Position numbers and translations under genes: made by a program. Positions 15,310 to 25,071 of a DNA stretch of 25,810 nt are shown here, piece by piece. The DNA is from a virus, in the IMG/VR virus record IMGVR_UViG_3300031578_000302, positions 1-25,810 of that record. The stretch is one strand, 5' to 3'. The notes under the pieces were generated by a model. The model was not told the DNA's origin. It saw only the letters and a list, made by a program, of their open reading frames with translations, and did not search any database. Position 1 is the stretch's first letter. Every line of letters starts with the position of its first letter.

Positions 15310-17196
15310 ATGGCCAATGACAAAATAGTAAGCACCGTGATTGACCCCAGCAGCGTCCGACGCAACTGGCGCATTGGTGGCTCAAGGAGTGGTAGTGACG
15401 GGCTGTACGCACTCGCCATCATCGACACAGAGTTCGTCACTGCAGGTACGACTGCAGGGGCACTGGTGTCTGGTGGTGTTCTAGGGAATGGCGGAGCCAG
15501 CATCGTTGCCAACTCAGGGCAGGATGCAATTGAGTTCGTCTTCAAAATGAACCCGCAATCGATGTCTATGAACGAGCCTGCTGCCGTGCAGATCGTCCCA
15601 ACGCAAGACGGTAGTCAATTCATCGAACATCAGGGAAGCATTTACAAGGACATCACCATCGCAGGTACGACTGGATTGCGTCCATCGAAAAAGTCAGCAC
15701 CTTTGATCCCTGTGCTGAACATCCCCAACCCATTCAGTGGACGAAGGATTGATCCCGAGACGCTGCTCCCAGACGCAGAGAAAACGCAGAGTGGCTTCGA
15801 GGATTTGATCCTCCTCAAGAACATGTTTCGCCACTACTTCGACATCAAACGCAACCCAACCATCGCGCACAGGCACGTGATGGTGTGGCAGAACGGCAAA
15901 GAGGGTGAGTGGTGGATCGTCGAGCCAATGGCATTCAAGACGAATCGAGACTCTGGATCTCCTCTCACCACGAAGTATGACATCCAGCTCCGAACCATCA
16001 AGCGCTACGACCTGAGGCTCTTTCAGCGCCCCTTTGAGTCCCGCAAGAAGCGCAATGGCTTCACTCGACTCAATGTTCGCTTGGCGGAGGCAACACGACG
16101 CATTGCCAACTCGCTATCAGTAGCCACAGCACTATCAGACCGAACGGTAGGAGTCACCCAGGCCACACTCAACAACATCATCGGACCAGCCAAAGCACTC
16201 TTCGACGGGCTCACAGGAGTCACCACAGTCTCGTCACGAGCTTTCCTGGTCCCGCGTAACACGACCATTGCATTGGCGCAGTCTGCGCTGGGCCTAATGG
16301 CTGAGCTGCAGTCGTCGCAAGCCGCTCTGAACGCATACAAGCAGGATGGTGTGTCTACCCAGCTCTCGACAGCCTGGCACGCCTACAGAATGATCTTCAG
16401 AGTGTCCACAGCGGTGGCAGCTGAGGATGCACTCTACGGCGAGACTACTGGACACAAGTTCAGTAAACGAAACCGAGCCTACAACAACCCAGCATCTGGC
16501 CCACCACGCACGGGCGGCAGCCCCACCAACGTGTCCAACACCAAGGCACCAGGAGGCACGCAGATCGCAGCTGTCACGAGCTTCGACACCATCTTCACGC
16601 TTGCCCAGCGGTACTTGGGGGACCAGGCCCGATGGAAGGAGCTGGTGCTTCTGAACGACCTCAAAGCGCCATATATCGACCCTACAGGGAACGGTAGTGA
16701 GGTTCTGCGCCCAGGGGACCAGATTCTGGTTCCGTCTCACGGCATCGAGCTGCAGAGTGGTGTCGAGCTGGATTTGTCTCAAGAGACGGATCTCCTCACC
16801 AAACGCTTGGGGCGGGATCTGCGTTTGTCATCATTTGACGCAGCAGGTGGTGTCACTGATTTCGACCTGGTAGTCAATTCTCGAGGAGACATTGACACTA
16901 TCTCGGGGGTCCCCAACCTAGAGCAGGCTGTGGAAATCAAATTCTCCACAGAACAAGGCACTCTGCCGACACACCCGGCATTTGGACTTCAAGTCCCAAT
17001 TGGCAGTAAAGCCAACATTCGGACCCTCATTGGTTTTCAACTCAACGCCAGAGCTTCTCTGCTTGCTGATTCTAGGATCAGCGACGTAAATAGGCTAAAT
17101 TTCCGCGTCGAGGGGAACACCGTAACAGTCAACGCAGAACTGCAAGTTGCGGACGTGAATGAATCACTCGCAGTGAGCTTCGACGCACGCAGGTAA
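15310..17196 (+). CDS. Baseplate wedge protein: LysM domain fused to gp25-like domain
   Basis: This 628-aa protein has GAGG 9 nt before ATG 15310. Residues 70-125 (FVFKMNPQSMSMNEPAAVQI, then YKDITIAGTTGLRP) resemble the N-terminal domain of tube-initiator or circularisation-like tail proteins. Residues 165-240 contain a second beta segment (HVMVWQNGKEGEWWIVEPMA). Residues about 423-478 are a LysM domain (SFDTIFTLAQRYLGDQARWK, then LRPGDQILVPSHG). Residues about 515-628 are gp25/gpW-like: DFDLVVNSRGDIDTISGVPN, then LEQAVEIKFSTEQGTLP with HPAFG. gp25 nucleates the sheath in contractile systems, and T4 wedge protein gp53 carries a LysM-like domain, so this may combine gp53 and gp25 roles in one chain. 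Baseplate J follows 3 nt after the stop. Confidence 0.85.
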   Translation: MANDKIVSTVIDPSSVRRNWRIGGSRSGSDGLYALAIIDTEFVTAGTTAGALVSGGVLGNGGASIVANSGQDAIEFVFKMNPQSMSMNEPAAVQIVPTQDGSQFIEHQGSIYKDITIAGTTGLRPSKKSAPLIPVLNIPNPFSGRRIDPETLLPDAEKTQSGFEDLILLKNMFRHYFDIKRNPTIAHRHVMVWQNGKEGEWWIVEPMAFKTNRDSGSPLTTKYDIQLRTIKRYDLRLFQRPFESRKKRNGFTRLNVRLAEATRRIANSLSVATALSDRTVGVTQATLNNIIGPAKALFDGLTGVTTVSSRAFLVPRNTTIALAQSALGLMAELQSSQAALNAYKQDGVSTQLSTAWHAYRMIFRVSTAVAAEDALYGETTGHKFSKRNRAYNNPASGPPRTGGSPTNVSNTKAPGGTQIAAVTSFDTIFTLAQRYLGDQARWKELVLLNDLKAPYIDPTGNGSEVLRPGDQILVPSHGIELQSGVELDLSQETDLLTKRLGRDLRLSSFDAAGGVTDFDLVVNSRGDIDTISGVPNLEQAVEIKFSTEQGTLPTHPAFGLQVPIGSKANIRTLIGFQLNARASLLADSRISDVNRLNFRVEGNTVTVNAELQVADVNESLAVSFDARR

Positions 17197-17199
17197 TCC

Positions 17200-19035
17200 A
17201 TGGCATTCGTACCTAGAACATTCGAGGAGATTCGCGATGACATGATCAACTTCGTGCGTCTGCAGACCGACCTCACAGACTTCGAGGTCGGATCAGTTAT
17301 TCGCACGATCATTGAAGCAGCGGCACTGGAAGACGACGAGCAGTATTTCCAGATGGTTCAACTGCTGGATGCGTTTCGACTGTCCACAGCCTCAGGACAA
17401 GACCTCAACGACCGAGTGGAGGAGTTTGGACTCAACAGGCTTCAGCCCGCTTCGGCTGCGGGTGACATCTACATTACTGATGGGCTACTGAAGACCTCAG
17501 CACTGGCCTTCGATCCCAGTCCTGACCCAGGTGCTACTTCGCTGATTCTAGAATCTTCGGACGGCTTCCCAACTGCAGGATTTCCCATCACCGTCCGCAT
17601 TGGCGAAGGCACCATCAACGTAGAAGACGTAGTGGTCTCAGCCAACAACACAGGCACAGACACGCTCACGTGCGCAGCCACAGTCAAAGCACACAGTGCG
17701 GGTGATCGAGTCTCACTGGTTGATGGATCAGCAGACAAGACGCTGTCCTCCGCAATCCGAGCACAAGTTCCCGCCAGTGGATCAGCGGAAGCTGTAGTCT
17801 TTGTGACAGTCGAGGAAGGTTCAATTGTAAACGGAAACTTCCGAAGCACCTCGTTGAACGCTCGTGCCGAGCTTCCAGGATCAACAGGGAACATTGGCTC
17901 GGCACGTATCACTACTTTCGTGACAGCAGCCCCGTTCGATGGAGCAGGCGTTACCAACCTAGCAAACTTCGCGGGCGCACGTGACTTGGAGACCGACGCA
18001 GCCCTCCGAGACCGCGCACGCAAGCAAATCCAGTCACTGTCGAAAGGAACAGTCCTAGCACTCCAACAAGGCGTTCTCGGTGTAGCGGACGACATCACTG
18101 GCCAGCGTGTAACCACGTCCAACATCCTCGAGTCTTTCGTGAACAACGAGGTCATCGTTTACGTGGACGACGGCACAGGATTCACACCCGACCAAGTCAC
18201 ACTGGCCAGGACAACAGCATCCGTTGCTGTCGCTGCTCCAACCGCAAGCATCACAGTCACTGATGCAGCCGACATGGCACAAGAGGGATCAATCCTCATA
18301 AGCCCAGACGACCCAGCACAGACTGAGATTCTTGAATTTTCCGGCATTACTGGAAACGTCCTCAGCCTAGTAGGCGTGACTGCAAAGATACACGACATTG
18401 GCGATGAGGTTGCGCTGGTCGATGTAATCGAAGACAACGCTGAGGCAGGCGCAAACTTCTTCCAACTGGCAAATTTCCCAGTGGTGCGTGGAAGTTTACG
18501 TCTGTGGCTAGATGCTGGTGGTGGAGGTAGCCCAATAATTCAGGTCGAGGGCACCGACTACTACGTCAATCGGGGAACGGGACAGATCGAGTTCACAGGA
18601 GCTGGCGTGACTGCCGGGTCTGTGATCGCCGCTTCGTACATCTACTACACGACACTGATTGCGAAAGTGCAGAAGGTCATCGACGGAGATCCTTCAGACC
18701 CAATCAACTTCCCAGGAATTCGTGCCGCTGGTGTGAACGTGTTGGCGGAGACTCCAATCATTCGACGTGTCACGGTGCGCGTGTCCATAACTGCTGCACC
18801 AGGCATCCAGGAGCAGGACCTTGTTCCGCAGGTGCAGGAGACCATCGAGTCGTACATCAACGGTCTCGGCATTGGCGAAGACGTGATCATCGCAGAGATC
18901 ATCGAACGTGCCATGGCTGTTAGTGGCATGTTCAATGTCACAGTCACACTACCGACAGCTGATGTCGTGGTCCTCGAGAATGAACTCCCTGTGCCGTTTG
19001 ACGTGAGTGGAAACTCCTTGGTGATCGTTACGTAG
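17200..19035 (+). CDS. Baseplate J-like wedge protein (gp6/gpJ family)
   Basis: This 611-aa protein starts at ATG 17200, 3 nt after the gp25-like stop. The N-terminal motif FEEIRDDMINFVRLQTDLTD, followed by VGSVIRTIIEAAALEDDEQY, is the standard opening of Baseplate_J proteins. The core motif ARDLETDAALRDRARKQIQS and GTVLALQQGVLGVADD (residues 265-300) is the most conserved part of the family. The C-terminus (VRVSITAAPGIQEQDLVPQV, ESYINGLGIGEDVIIAEI) closes as in gpJ. Two small beta inserts interrupt the fold (residues about 112-177 and 347-408), making it longer than P2 gpJ (about 300 aa). It dimerises in the wedge ring and transmits the contraction signal. Gene order gp25-J-I is conserved in P2-like and T4-like baseplates. 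Confidence 0.92.
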   Translation: MAFVPRTFEEIRDDMINFVRLQTDLTDFEVGSVIRTIIEAAALEDDEQYFQMVQLLDAFRLSTASGQDLNDRVEEFGLNRLQPASAAGDIYITDGLLKTSALAFDPSPDPGATSLILESSDGFPTAGFPITVRIGEGTINVEDVVVSANNTGTDTLTCAATVKAHSAGDRVSLVDGSADKTLSSAIRAQVPASGSAEAVVFVTVEEGSIVNGNFRSTSLNARAELPGSTGNIGSARITTFVTAAPFDGAGVTNLANFAGARDLETDAALRDRARKQIQSLSKGTVLALQQGVLGVADDITGQRVTTSNILESFVNNEVIVYVDDGTGFTPDQVTLARTTASVAVAAPTASITVTDAADMAQEGSILISPDDPAQTEILEFSGITGNVLSLVGVTAKIHDIGDEVALVDVIEDNAEAGANFFQLANFPVVRGSLRLWLDAGGGGSPIIQVEGTDYYVNRGTGQIEFTGAGVTAGSVIAASYIYYTTLIAKVQKVIDGDPSDPINFPGIRAAGVNVLAETPIIRRVTVRVSITAAPGIQEQDLVPQVQETIESYINGLGIGEDVIIAEIIERAMAVSGMFNVTVTLPTADVVVLENELPVPFDVSGNSLVIVT

Positions 19036-21498
19036 ATGCCAGTAGTCAAGAAACAGAGTGCCATCAAAGAAGCACGTGACCAGTTGTTCCTGGACACTGC
19101 GGATGGCGTGCGCCTCAACGTTGTCACGTCCAACCTTGGGCTAGACCGACCACTCATTGGAATTGATGACGACGAGTGGAGGTCCATAGCAAAGAGCGTT
19201 GCGTTGCAGCCGAAAGTGGTTCGCAACGTATTTGCGCGCCTGATGGAGATTTGCACAGGTCCAAAGAAGACGCGCATTGCAGCACTCTCTGCAGACTCCG
19301 CAATTGGAGCAAGCATCGTACAGTGCAGTGACGCATCAGACCTACTTCAGCTAGGTACGCTGGTGTTCAGTCCAGGGCAGGTGATTGAAGAATCGGTATC
19401 GTTCTGTTTCCGTGATTTGGAGACCAACAAAGTATTCCTGAACGGAGACCTAACACAACCACACACGCTCGTTGACGAAGCTTCTGGTCACCTGCTTGCG
19501 GCCACAGCAGCTGGTGCGGCGTCTCTCGTGCTCATCAGCACAAAGACTTTCCCAACCACCAACTATCCATACTCGCTGATTTTGGCGCGAGGAACTGAAG
19601 CAGAAGAGACGGTTGTGGTGACGGGCAATGACCCAAACACCAACACACTCACTCTGTTGAACGTGACTGTGAACGACCAGGCTGGCCCACGCGCAACCTT
19701 TGTTAGTAAGGTTTTGGACGCAGACGCACCCAATGGTCGCGTCTTCATAAAACTGGACGATGACGCGACAAGACCATTCCCTGGACAAGGTTTCCTTCGC
19801 CTGGACTTCAACGGAGCCAACCAAGAAACACGAGAGTATGAGTCCAACGATGTTGTGGCCGACGTGCTTCACCTGCGTAGGCCACTGGAGAACGACCACG
19901 TAGCTGGTGAGTCCGTTGAGCTTGTGGACCCTGGAGCAACCGTGGAGACGTGCTCGGTGATCCAGGTTGGTGTGGGCTGGGAGCTGTTCGAGACAGAGCA
20001 TCGAAAGATCAAAGTCTATGCGCCTAGCATGAACACCGATCTTCGACTTCGTGACGCCAGTTGGCTACACGGTGAAGTTCCTGCAGCATTCGCTACAACA
20101 CTGTCTGGTCCCGCAGTAAGTACCGATTTGATACTCGATGTCACTGACATCTCAGGATTTCCTGATGAGGCGGGACTGATTCTGATCGACGGGACGATCA
20201 CACGCTTCTATGTCCTCCGTGAGGAGACAGGAGTACAGCTCCACCTAACGCAACAACTTGGCTTCTCAAAACTTGCAGGAACACCTGTTTCGCTCATCCG
20301 TGAGGTGTATCCAGGGACAAATCTTGAGCAGGGAAACTTAACAACGAACCAATTCCCTGGACCGTATCTCTACGACGCAACACAACGCGCACCATCGACC
20401 ATCAGCACACAACTTGATGAGGCTATTCCTTCACCAACAAGGTTGGCTGTAGCCGCCCTGGCAGGACAGAAGTGCCTTGAAGTGTTGAGCGCGTTCACGT
20501 GGCCAGCTACTCCGTTCACTCCATTCACACTGCGACTCGGACGCGCCACAGGCGGAGCTGAAGATCTCACCATCAACGACAGGACGCTGAAAGGTGATGC
20601 AGTCACTACCGTGAACATCGCACCTGTTCCCGACCCAGGGGCTCTGACTATTCAGGGCGTGGACACCACGGCATTCCCGCAAGCAGACGGAATCAACATC
20701 GCAGGCTACCGGATCATCATCGACGAAGGCGGCGGCAATGAGGAGATCCTTACCGTCACACAAAACTCTGCAGCAGCTCCAGGCAACTTCACGCTGTTGA
20801 GCCCCACGACAGTGGTGCACGCACCAGGTGAAACCATCGGACTACTCAACGACATACTCACTGTTGACCCAACAGTCTTCGCGCACACAGGGCCATCACT
20901 GAGCCCAACAGTGGAAGGGCACAGGGTTGAACCGCTGACCACCAAAATTGAGCTTTTGTCTGGTGCTGCATTCCCAGATGTTGGTGGCATTGTGTGGTTG
21001 AACTTTGGCAAAGAGCGACCCAACATCCGCAGACGGATCATCTCTGTGGTGAGTACTACTGTGTTGGAGTTCGCAGATACTAGCGTGTTTCCAGACGCAG
21101 CCAACCCATACGCAATTCTGGTCGGTGAAGGGTTGCCGCACAGGGAATACGCCACAGTCATCACCAACGACACAGGACTCAATAGACTCACCTTGAGCGC
21201 GGCAATCGTAGGAACATTCAACGCGGGTGACTACGTTGAGTTTCACGCAGGCGCACCACTAACCGTGTCCTACGTAGATCGTGACACCAACACACTGGAT
21301 CTAGCGCAGCCAACCGTGTTCCTGAGCGGGTACACAAAGGGTGAGACTGTGATGCTCTCACCTGTTGAGTCCATCCCAAGTGAGCTGGGTACGGACTACG
21401 CCATGCTGATGCCACCAGACGCAACGATCTGCCTAACTGCCCTCTTTGAACTCGTGCGTGCCGCTGGCGTCGAGATTGAATTCCTGGAAAACACGTAG
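19036..21498 (+). CDS. Large multi-domain baseplate protein in the gpI position
   Basis: This 820-aa protein starts at ATG 19036 directly after the J stop, with no evident ribosome binding site, so translational coupling is likely. Residues 1-75 (LGLDRPLIGIDDDEWRSIAK, then VVRNVFARLMEICTG) form a helical anchor. The rest is built from about six beta repeats (starting near residues 169, 246, 372, 535, 633 and 682) with a common plan: FP....L.L..G......V......L.L......H..GE.V.L. The C-terminus (MLMPPDATICLTALFELVRA, AAGVEIEFLENT) is a short helical/strand cap. Position between J and fibre equals P2 gpI (176 aa) or T4 gp7, which link wedge to fibre. I infer a peripheral baseplate arm that bears the fibre. 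There is no enzymatic motif. Confidence 0.7.
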   Translation: MPVVKKQSAIKEARDQLFLDTADGVRLNVVTSNLGLDRPLIGIDDDEWRSIAKSVALQPKVVRNVFARLMEICTGPKKTRIAALSADSAIGASIVQCSDASDLLQLGTLVFSPGQVIEESVSFCFRDLETNKVFLNGDLTQPHTLVDEASGHLLAATAAGAASLVLISTKTFPTTNYPYSLILARGTEAEETVVVTGNDPNTNTLTLLNVTVNDQAGPRATFVSKVLDADAPNGRVFIKLDDDATRPFPGQGFLRLDFNGANQETREYESNDVVADVLHLRRPLENDHVAGESVELVDPGATVETCSVIQVGVGWELFETEHRKIKVYAPSMNTDLRLRDASWLHGEVPAAFATTLSGPAVSTDLILDVTDISGFPDEAGLILIDGTITRFYVLREETGVQLHLTQQLGFSKLAGTPVSLIREVYPGTNLEQGNLTTNQFPGPYLYDATQRAPSTISTQLDEAIPSPTRLAVAALAGQKCLEVLSAFTWPATPFTPFTLRLGRATGGAEDLTINDRTLKGDAVTTVNIAPVPDPGALTIQGVDTTAFPQADGINIAGYRIIIDEGGGNEEILTVTQNSAAAPGNFTLLSPTTVVHAPGETIGLLNDILTVDPTVFAHTGPSLSPTVEGHRVEPLTTKIELLSGAAFPDVGGIVWLNFGKERPNIRRRIISVVSTTVLEFADTSVFPDAANPYAILVGEGLPHREYATVITNDTGLNRLTLSAAIVGTFNAGDYVEFHAGAPLTVSYVDRDTNTLDLAQPTVFLSGYTKGETVMLSPVESIPSELGTDYAMLMPPDATICLTALFELVRAAGVEIEFLENT

Positions 21499-21509
21499 AG
21501 GTAACTGAA

Positions 21510-24500
21510 ATGCCAAAGAACGCCAACATACTGCCAAACGGTCGGGTGGATATCCCAGACTTCAAACAAGCAACATCAGTGCTTAGTCGAGGGACTGCTG
21601 AGTTGCACCGCAAGCTGGTGTACCAGGATCGTTCTTCGGTAATCGCTGAAGGTTTCCTCACGGAGATTGCGAACCAAGGATCATTTCCAGGTCTGTTCTC
21701 CATCCACAACGGAATCGGCTACGACCGCGACGGCAAGATCATCAACAACGAGGATGACGAAGATGCAACGCGATCAGCAACGCTAGTCGGTGACGCAACG
21801 TACTTCATCGAGGTGGAGTTCACAGAGACCGAGTCGGACTCAGACGCACGCGCATTTTGGGACACAACCTACAACAATGGTGCTGGTGTTGAGCCTGGTC
21901 GCGAGTTCAGTCAAACCGTTGCAACAAGGATAACACCGGACTGGCAGATCGTTACTCCGATCTCGACAACAGCATTCGATAGTACATCCGACCCAAGCTC
22001 AACGAAGATTCCGGTGGCAGTTCTCACAGTCGCTGGTGGGTTGATTTCTGGAGGCACTACGTCACCTCTGCGCTCTGTCGTTTCTGCGGATGCCAGCATT
22101 GGAGCCACTGCGATCACGCTACTCAATACGCGAGCTATGCCGCAGAGCTTCACGCTGCGACTCGACCCAGGAGGCGGCAATCAGGAAGACGTTGTGGTCT
22201 CTGTCAACGACCAGAGCAATGGTGTGCTTACCTGCACAGCTCTCACGGCGAACCACCTAAAAGGTGAACGCACGATCATCATAGCAGGCGCAGACTTCTT
22301 GGTTGAGCGCATCACTGCAGCGCTTCCGACTTCTGGTACTGAGGATGGGCGTTCAAGATTTTACCAAGCCAACGAAGAACGTGGCGCACTGATTGGACTT
22401 GACCCCACAGGAACAGGTGAAGATCGATCAGACCTGCAGGTCGAGAACCTGAAGCGGTACGTTGACTTTCTGGCTGGACAGCTGCGTGAGCTGAAGTTTG
22501 GTGGCCAAGCAGGATCTGACGTTGGTGACCTAGCACCTCCGAACAGTTTCGTAGCAGAGCCACGCTACTTCTCGCGTGCAGGCGGACTCCTGGGCGCTAG
22601 GTCCAACACTGTGTCTGTCGGAGATGGTGTAGCCACTTGGGGCGATTTCAACTCGGTGCAGAGCGGTAGTGCACAAGCGGCACTACAGGCTGCGCATGAT
22701 TCGCTGCCAGCTGGTGGTGGCATCATTTACGTCAAGGCAGGCTTATACAGCATTGGTGCAACAACCGTCACGTTCAGTAAGAACGTACACCTCATCGGGG
22801 ATAAGGGGTCTTCAGTCATCGACGCAGGCGGAGCTGTACCAGCAATCACCTACACAGGGGCAGGTCTTCGCCTGTCGATTGAGGGCGTGGACATCCTCGC
22901 CACAGGCACAAGTCTGAGTGGCCTAGAAATCACCAACGGAGGAAAGATCAATATCCAGCGTTGCCTCATCACCAGCATGCTAGCCACAGGCAGTGGCGTA
23001 GTCTCTGGCTACGTATGCGACACGGAGTTCACCTTCGGAACTACGTCAACTCTTGGTATTGATGGCACCTACCACGACATTGTGTTTGAGCGCTGCAGCA
23101 TGCTCGGTGCAGCTGGTGCGAATAGTCGAGGGGCGCGTTTCTCAGTCACAAGCACAAACGTCACACTTCGATCCTGCGATTTTGATCTAGGAGCAGACAA
23201 CCAATATGGCATCGAGCAGGTAGGTGGTGCTGAGACGCACGGTCCCCTCATCGTCATGGGCTGTACTTTCACCAATGGCGACAGTACATCTACTGGAATC
23301 TTCGTCGGGCCAGGTTGTCAAAAGGTTCGCATACTCGATTGCTCATCGGATTGCAGCGATGGACTGGTCCACTTCGAGCCTGGTCCAAACATCGCAGTGA
23401 GCACGCGCAACGTGCACGTTAGTCGAAACAAGATCACGTATGCTGCTGGGCAGATTGGTATCAGTTTCGCCTCAGTCGCTGTCGTCAACGCAGACGCCAT
23501 CATCGGCATCGACGTATCGCACAATGAGATTGAAGAGACAGGTGCACCTGTAGCGACCGCTGGCGTAGGCATCCACGCTGATGCGGTTGAGGATGGTACT
23601 TGGTCAAACAATCAATTCTACAACTGCGGTAGGAGCATAGCGATTGTTGGCCTTGAGCTTTACCCAAACCACAAAATCACCGACAACCTGATAGAGAACA
23701 GCTCTGGTTCCGGTCGGCAAGGCATCGTCTGTAACGCAGACACTGCCATAATCACTGGCAATAGAATCAATGGCATGTCCGATGCCACAGACAATGAAGT
23801 CTCAGGAATCATCTGTGAGTCTGGCTTTGTTGTCACGGAGATCAAGAACAACGTAATCAACAGCATCGGGGTCTTCAATGGTCCTGATTTTGCTTACGGA
23901 ATTTTCGTAACCAGCATAGCCAACGGTCATATTTCTGGGAACACCATTTCAAGTGTTGCTGCCGACGCTTCTAGATCAGTCGGTATTTGGTGTGAAGGCT
24001 CGACTCTGCAAACTATGCAGATCTGCGACAACATCATTGACACCATGACCATCAATGGGACGACAGGGACCGGTAGAAGCATCGGCATCAGAACAGCTCT
24101 GCCAAGTTTTGGCGTAACCATCAACGGGAACACGATTCGTGCCGTAGGTAACGCTTCTTGTTCGGCGCAGCACGCAGGAATTCTCTGCAAGGGTCTGTCC
24201 TCATTCTCCACTAACATCGTGGACATCAGCCACAACACCATTGACGGACTCCTCACTGTGTCCTCCGCGAATAAAACCGGGGCCATTGTGGTGCAGGAGT
24301 GTGGCAACGGCATGAACATCTGCAACAACCGCATGGAGTTGGAGGACACGCAGGTCTACGGAATCTACCTTGAACAGAACACTGCCGGAAACTCCGCACT
24401 ATCGAACGTGGTTGTTACTGGGAACATCATTGCACCAAGCCAGGTCAACTACCTGAGTCAGTCATGTCTCACAGGCATCGACATCGATGTTCCGCAAAAC

Positions 24501-25064
24501 GGCACCACAAAATTTGGAAGGTTCGTTGTATCCAACAACATCGTGACCAATGCCGACACGGGTTTGGCTCTGCGTGGTGACACTACAGATTCTCGTGGTT
24601 GGTCAATTTGCGGAAACGTCATCATATCTAATGTAGATGAGGCAGATGGCATCACTTGCTACGACCTCGCACTGAAGACCATCAACAACAATGTTGTTGA
24701 GCTTTCAGCAGGAACCAACATATTAGTCTTTGGTATTTTCGCCTCAGGTGGTTTCCGTTCCACGGTCTGTGGCAACCATATCTCAATCACCTCAGGCTCA
24801 GGTTCTGGCACTCGCTTTATCGATCTCAGCGCTGAGGCCCAAACTATGATCTCAGGCAACATGATGTTTTGCAGCGGCGCTTGGGTGGTTGATGGTGCCA
24901 AAGTCGCTGCCGGTACCCCAGCCTACTGTGTTGGCAACCTAATTGAGGGTGCAACATCGCAGTCGTACAACGGCATAGCATCTGAAGCACGACGAGATGT
25001 AGCTAATAACATAGCCCTCGACCCAACAGCCTTCACAGACATCGGACTCAACATAGACGGATAG
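21510..25064 (+). CDS. Tail fibre/spike protein with right-handed beta-helix
   Basis: This 1184-aa protein has GAGG upstream of ATG 21510. Residues 1-190 are the probable baseplate-attachment part (NGRVDIPDFKQATSVLSRGT, ATYFIEVEFTETES). Residues about 193-255 contain the same small beta domain found in other virion proteins here. Residues 280-330 are helical (DLQVENLKRYVDFLAGQLRE), perhaps a trimer coiled coil. From residue ~377 (AHDSLPAGGGIIYVKAGLYS, NVHLIGDKGSSVIDAGG) a pectate-lyase-like beta-helix runs to about 1150, with at least 17 rungs marked by N-x-I/V turns such as ISGNTIS, ICDNIID, INGNTIR and ICNNRME. Such helices bind or cleave surface polysaccharide. No catalytic residues can be assigned by eye. 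It is the likely host-range determinant. Confidence 0.85.
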   Translation: MPKNANILPNGRVDIPDFKQATSVLSRGTAELHRKLVYQDRSSVIAEGFLTEIANQGSFPGLFSIHNGIGYDRDGKIINNEDDEDATRSATLVGDATYFIEVEFTETESDSDARAFWDTTYNNGAGVEPGREFSQTVATRITPDWQIVTPISTTAFDSTSDPSSTKIPVAVLTVAGGLISGGTTSPLRSVVSADASIGATAITLLNTRAMPQSFTLRLDPGGGNQEDVVVSVNDQSNGVLTCTALTANHLKGERTIIIAGADFLVERITAALPTSGTEDGRSRFYQANEERGALIGLDPTGTGEDRSDLQVENLKRYVDFLAGQLRELKFGGQAGSDVGDLAPPNSFVAEPRYFSRAGGLLGARSNTVSVGDGVATWGDFNSVQSGSAQAALQAAHDSLPAGGGIIYVKAGLYSIGATTVTFSKNVHLIGDKGSSVIDAGGAVPAITYTGAGLRLSIEGVDILATGTSLSGLEITNGGKINIQRCLITSMLATGSGVVSGYVCDTEFTFGTTSTLGIDGTYHDIVFERCSMLGAAGANSRGARFSVTSTNVTLRSCDFDLGADNQYGIEQVGGAETHGPLIVMGCTFTNGDSTSTGIFVGPGCQKVRILDCSSDCSDGLVHFEPGPNIAVSTRNVHVSRNKITYAAGQIGISFASVAVVNADAIIGIDVSHNEIEETGAPVATAGVGIHADAVEDGTWSNNQFYNCGRSIAIVGLELYPNHKITDNLIENSSGSGRQGIVCNADTAIITGNRINGMSDATDNEVSGIICESGFVVTEIKNNVINSIGVFNGPDFAYGIFVTSIANGHISGNTISSVAADASRSVGIWCEGSTLQTMQICDNIIDTMTINGTTGTGRSIGIRTALPSFGVTINGNTIRAVGNASCSAQHAGILCKGLSSFSTNIVDISHNTIDGLLTVSSANKTGAIVVQECGNGMNICNNRMELEDTQVYGIYLEQNTAGNSALSNVVVTGNIIAPSQVNYLSQSCLTGIDIDVPQNGTTKFGRFVVSNNIVTNADTGLALRGDTTDSRGWSICGNVIISNVDEADGITCYDLALKTINNNVVELSAGTNILVFGIFASGGFRSTVCGNHISITSGSGSGTRFIDLSAEAQTMISGNMMFCSGAWVVDGAKVAAGTPAYCVGNLIEGATSQSYNGIASEARRDVANNIALDPTAFTDIGLNIDG

Positions 25065-25071
25065 GAAAACC

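Noticed and set aside
21218-21709. Minus-strand open frame of 163 codons spanning the junction of the 820-aa protein and the fibre
   Set aside because: It overlaps both gene ends and the fibre ribosome binding site, with no supporting motif.
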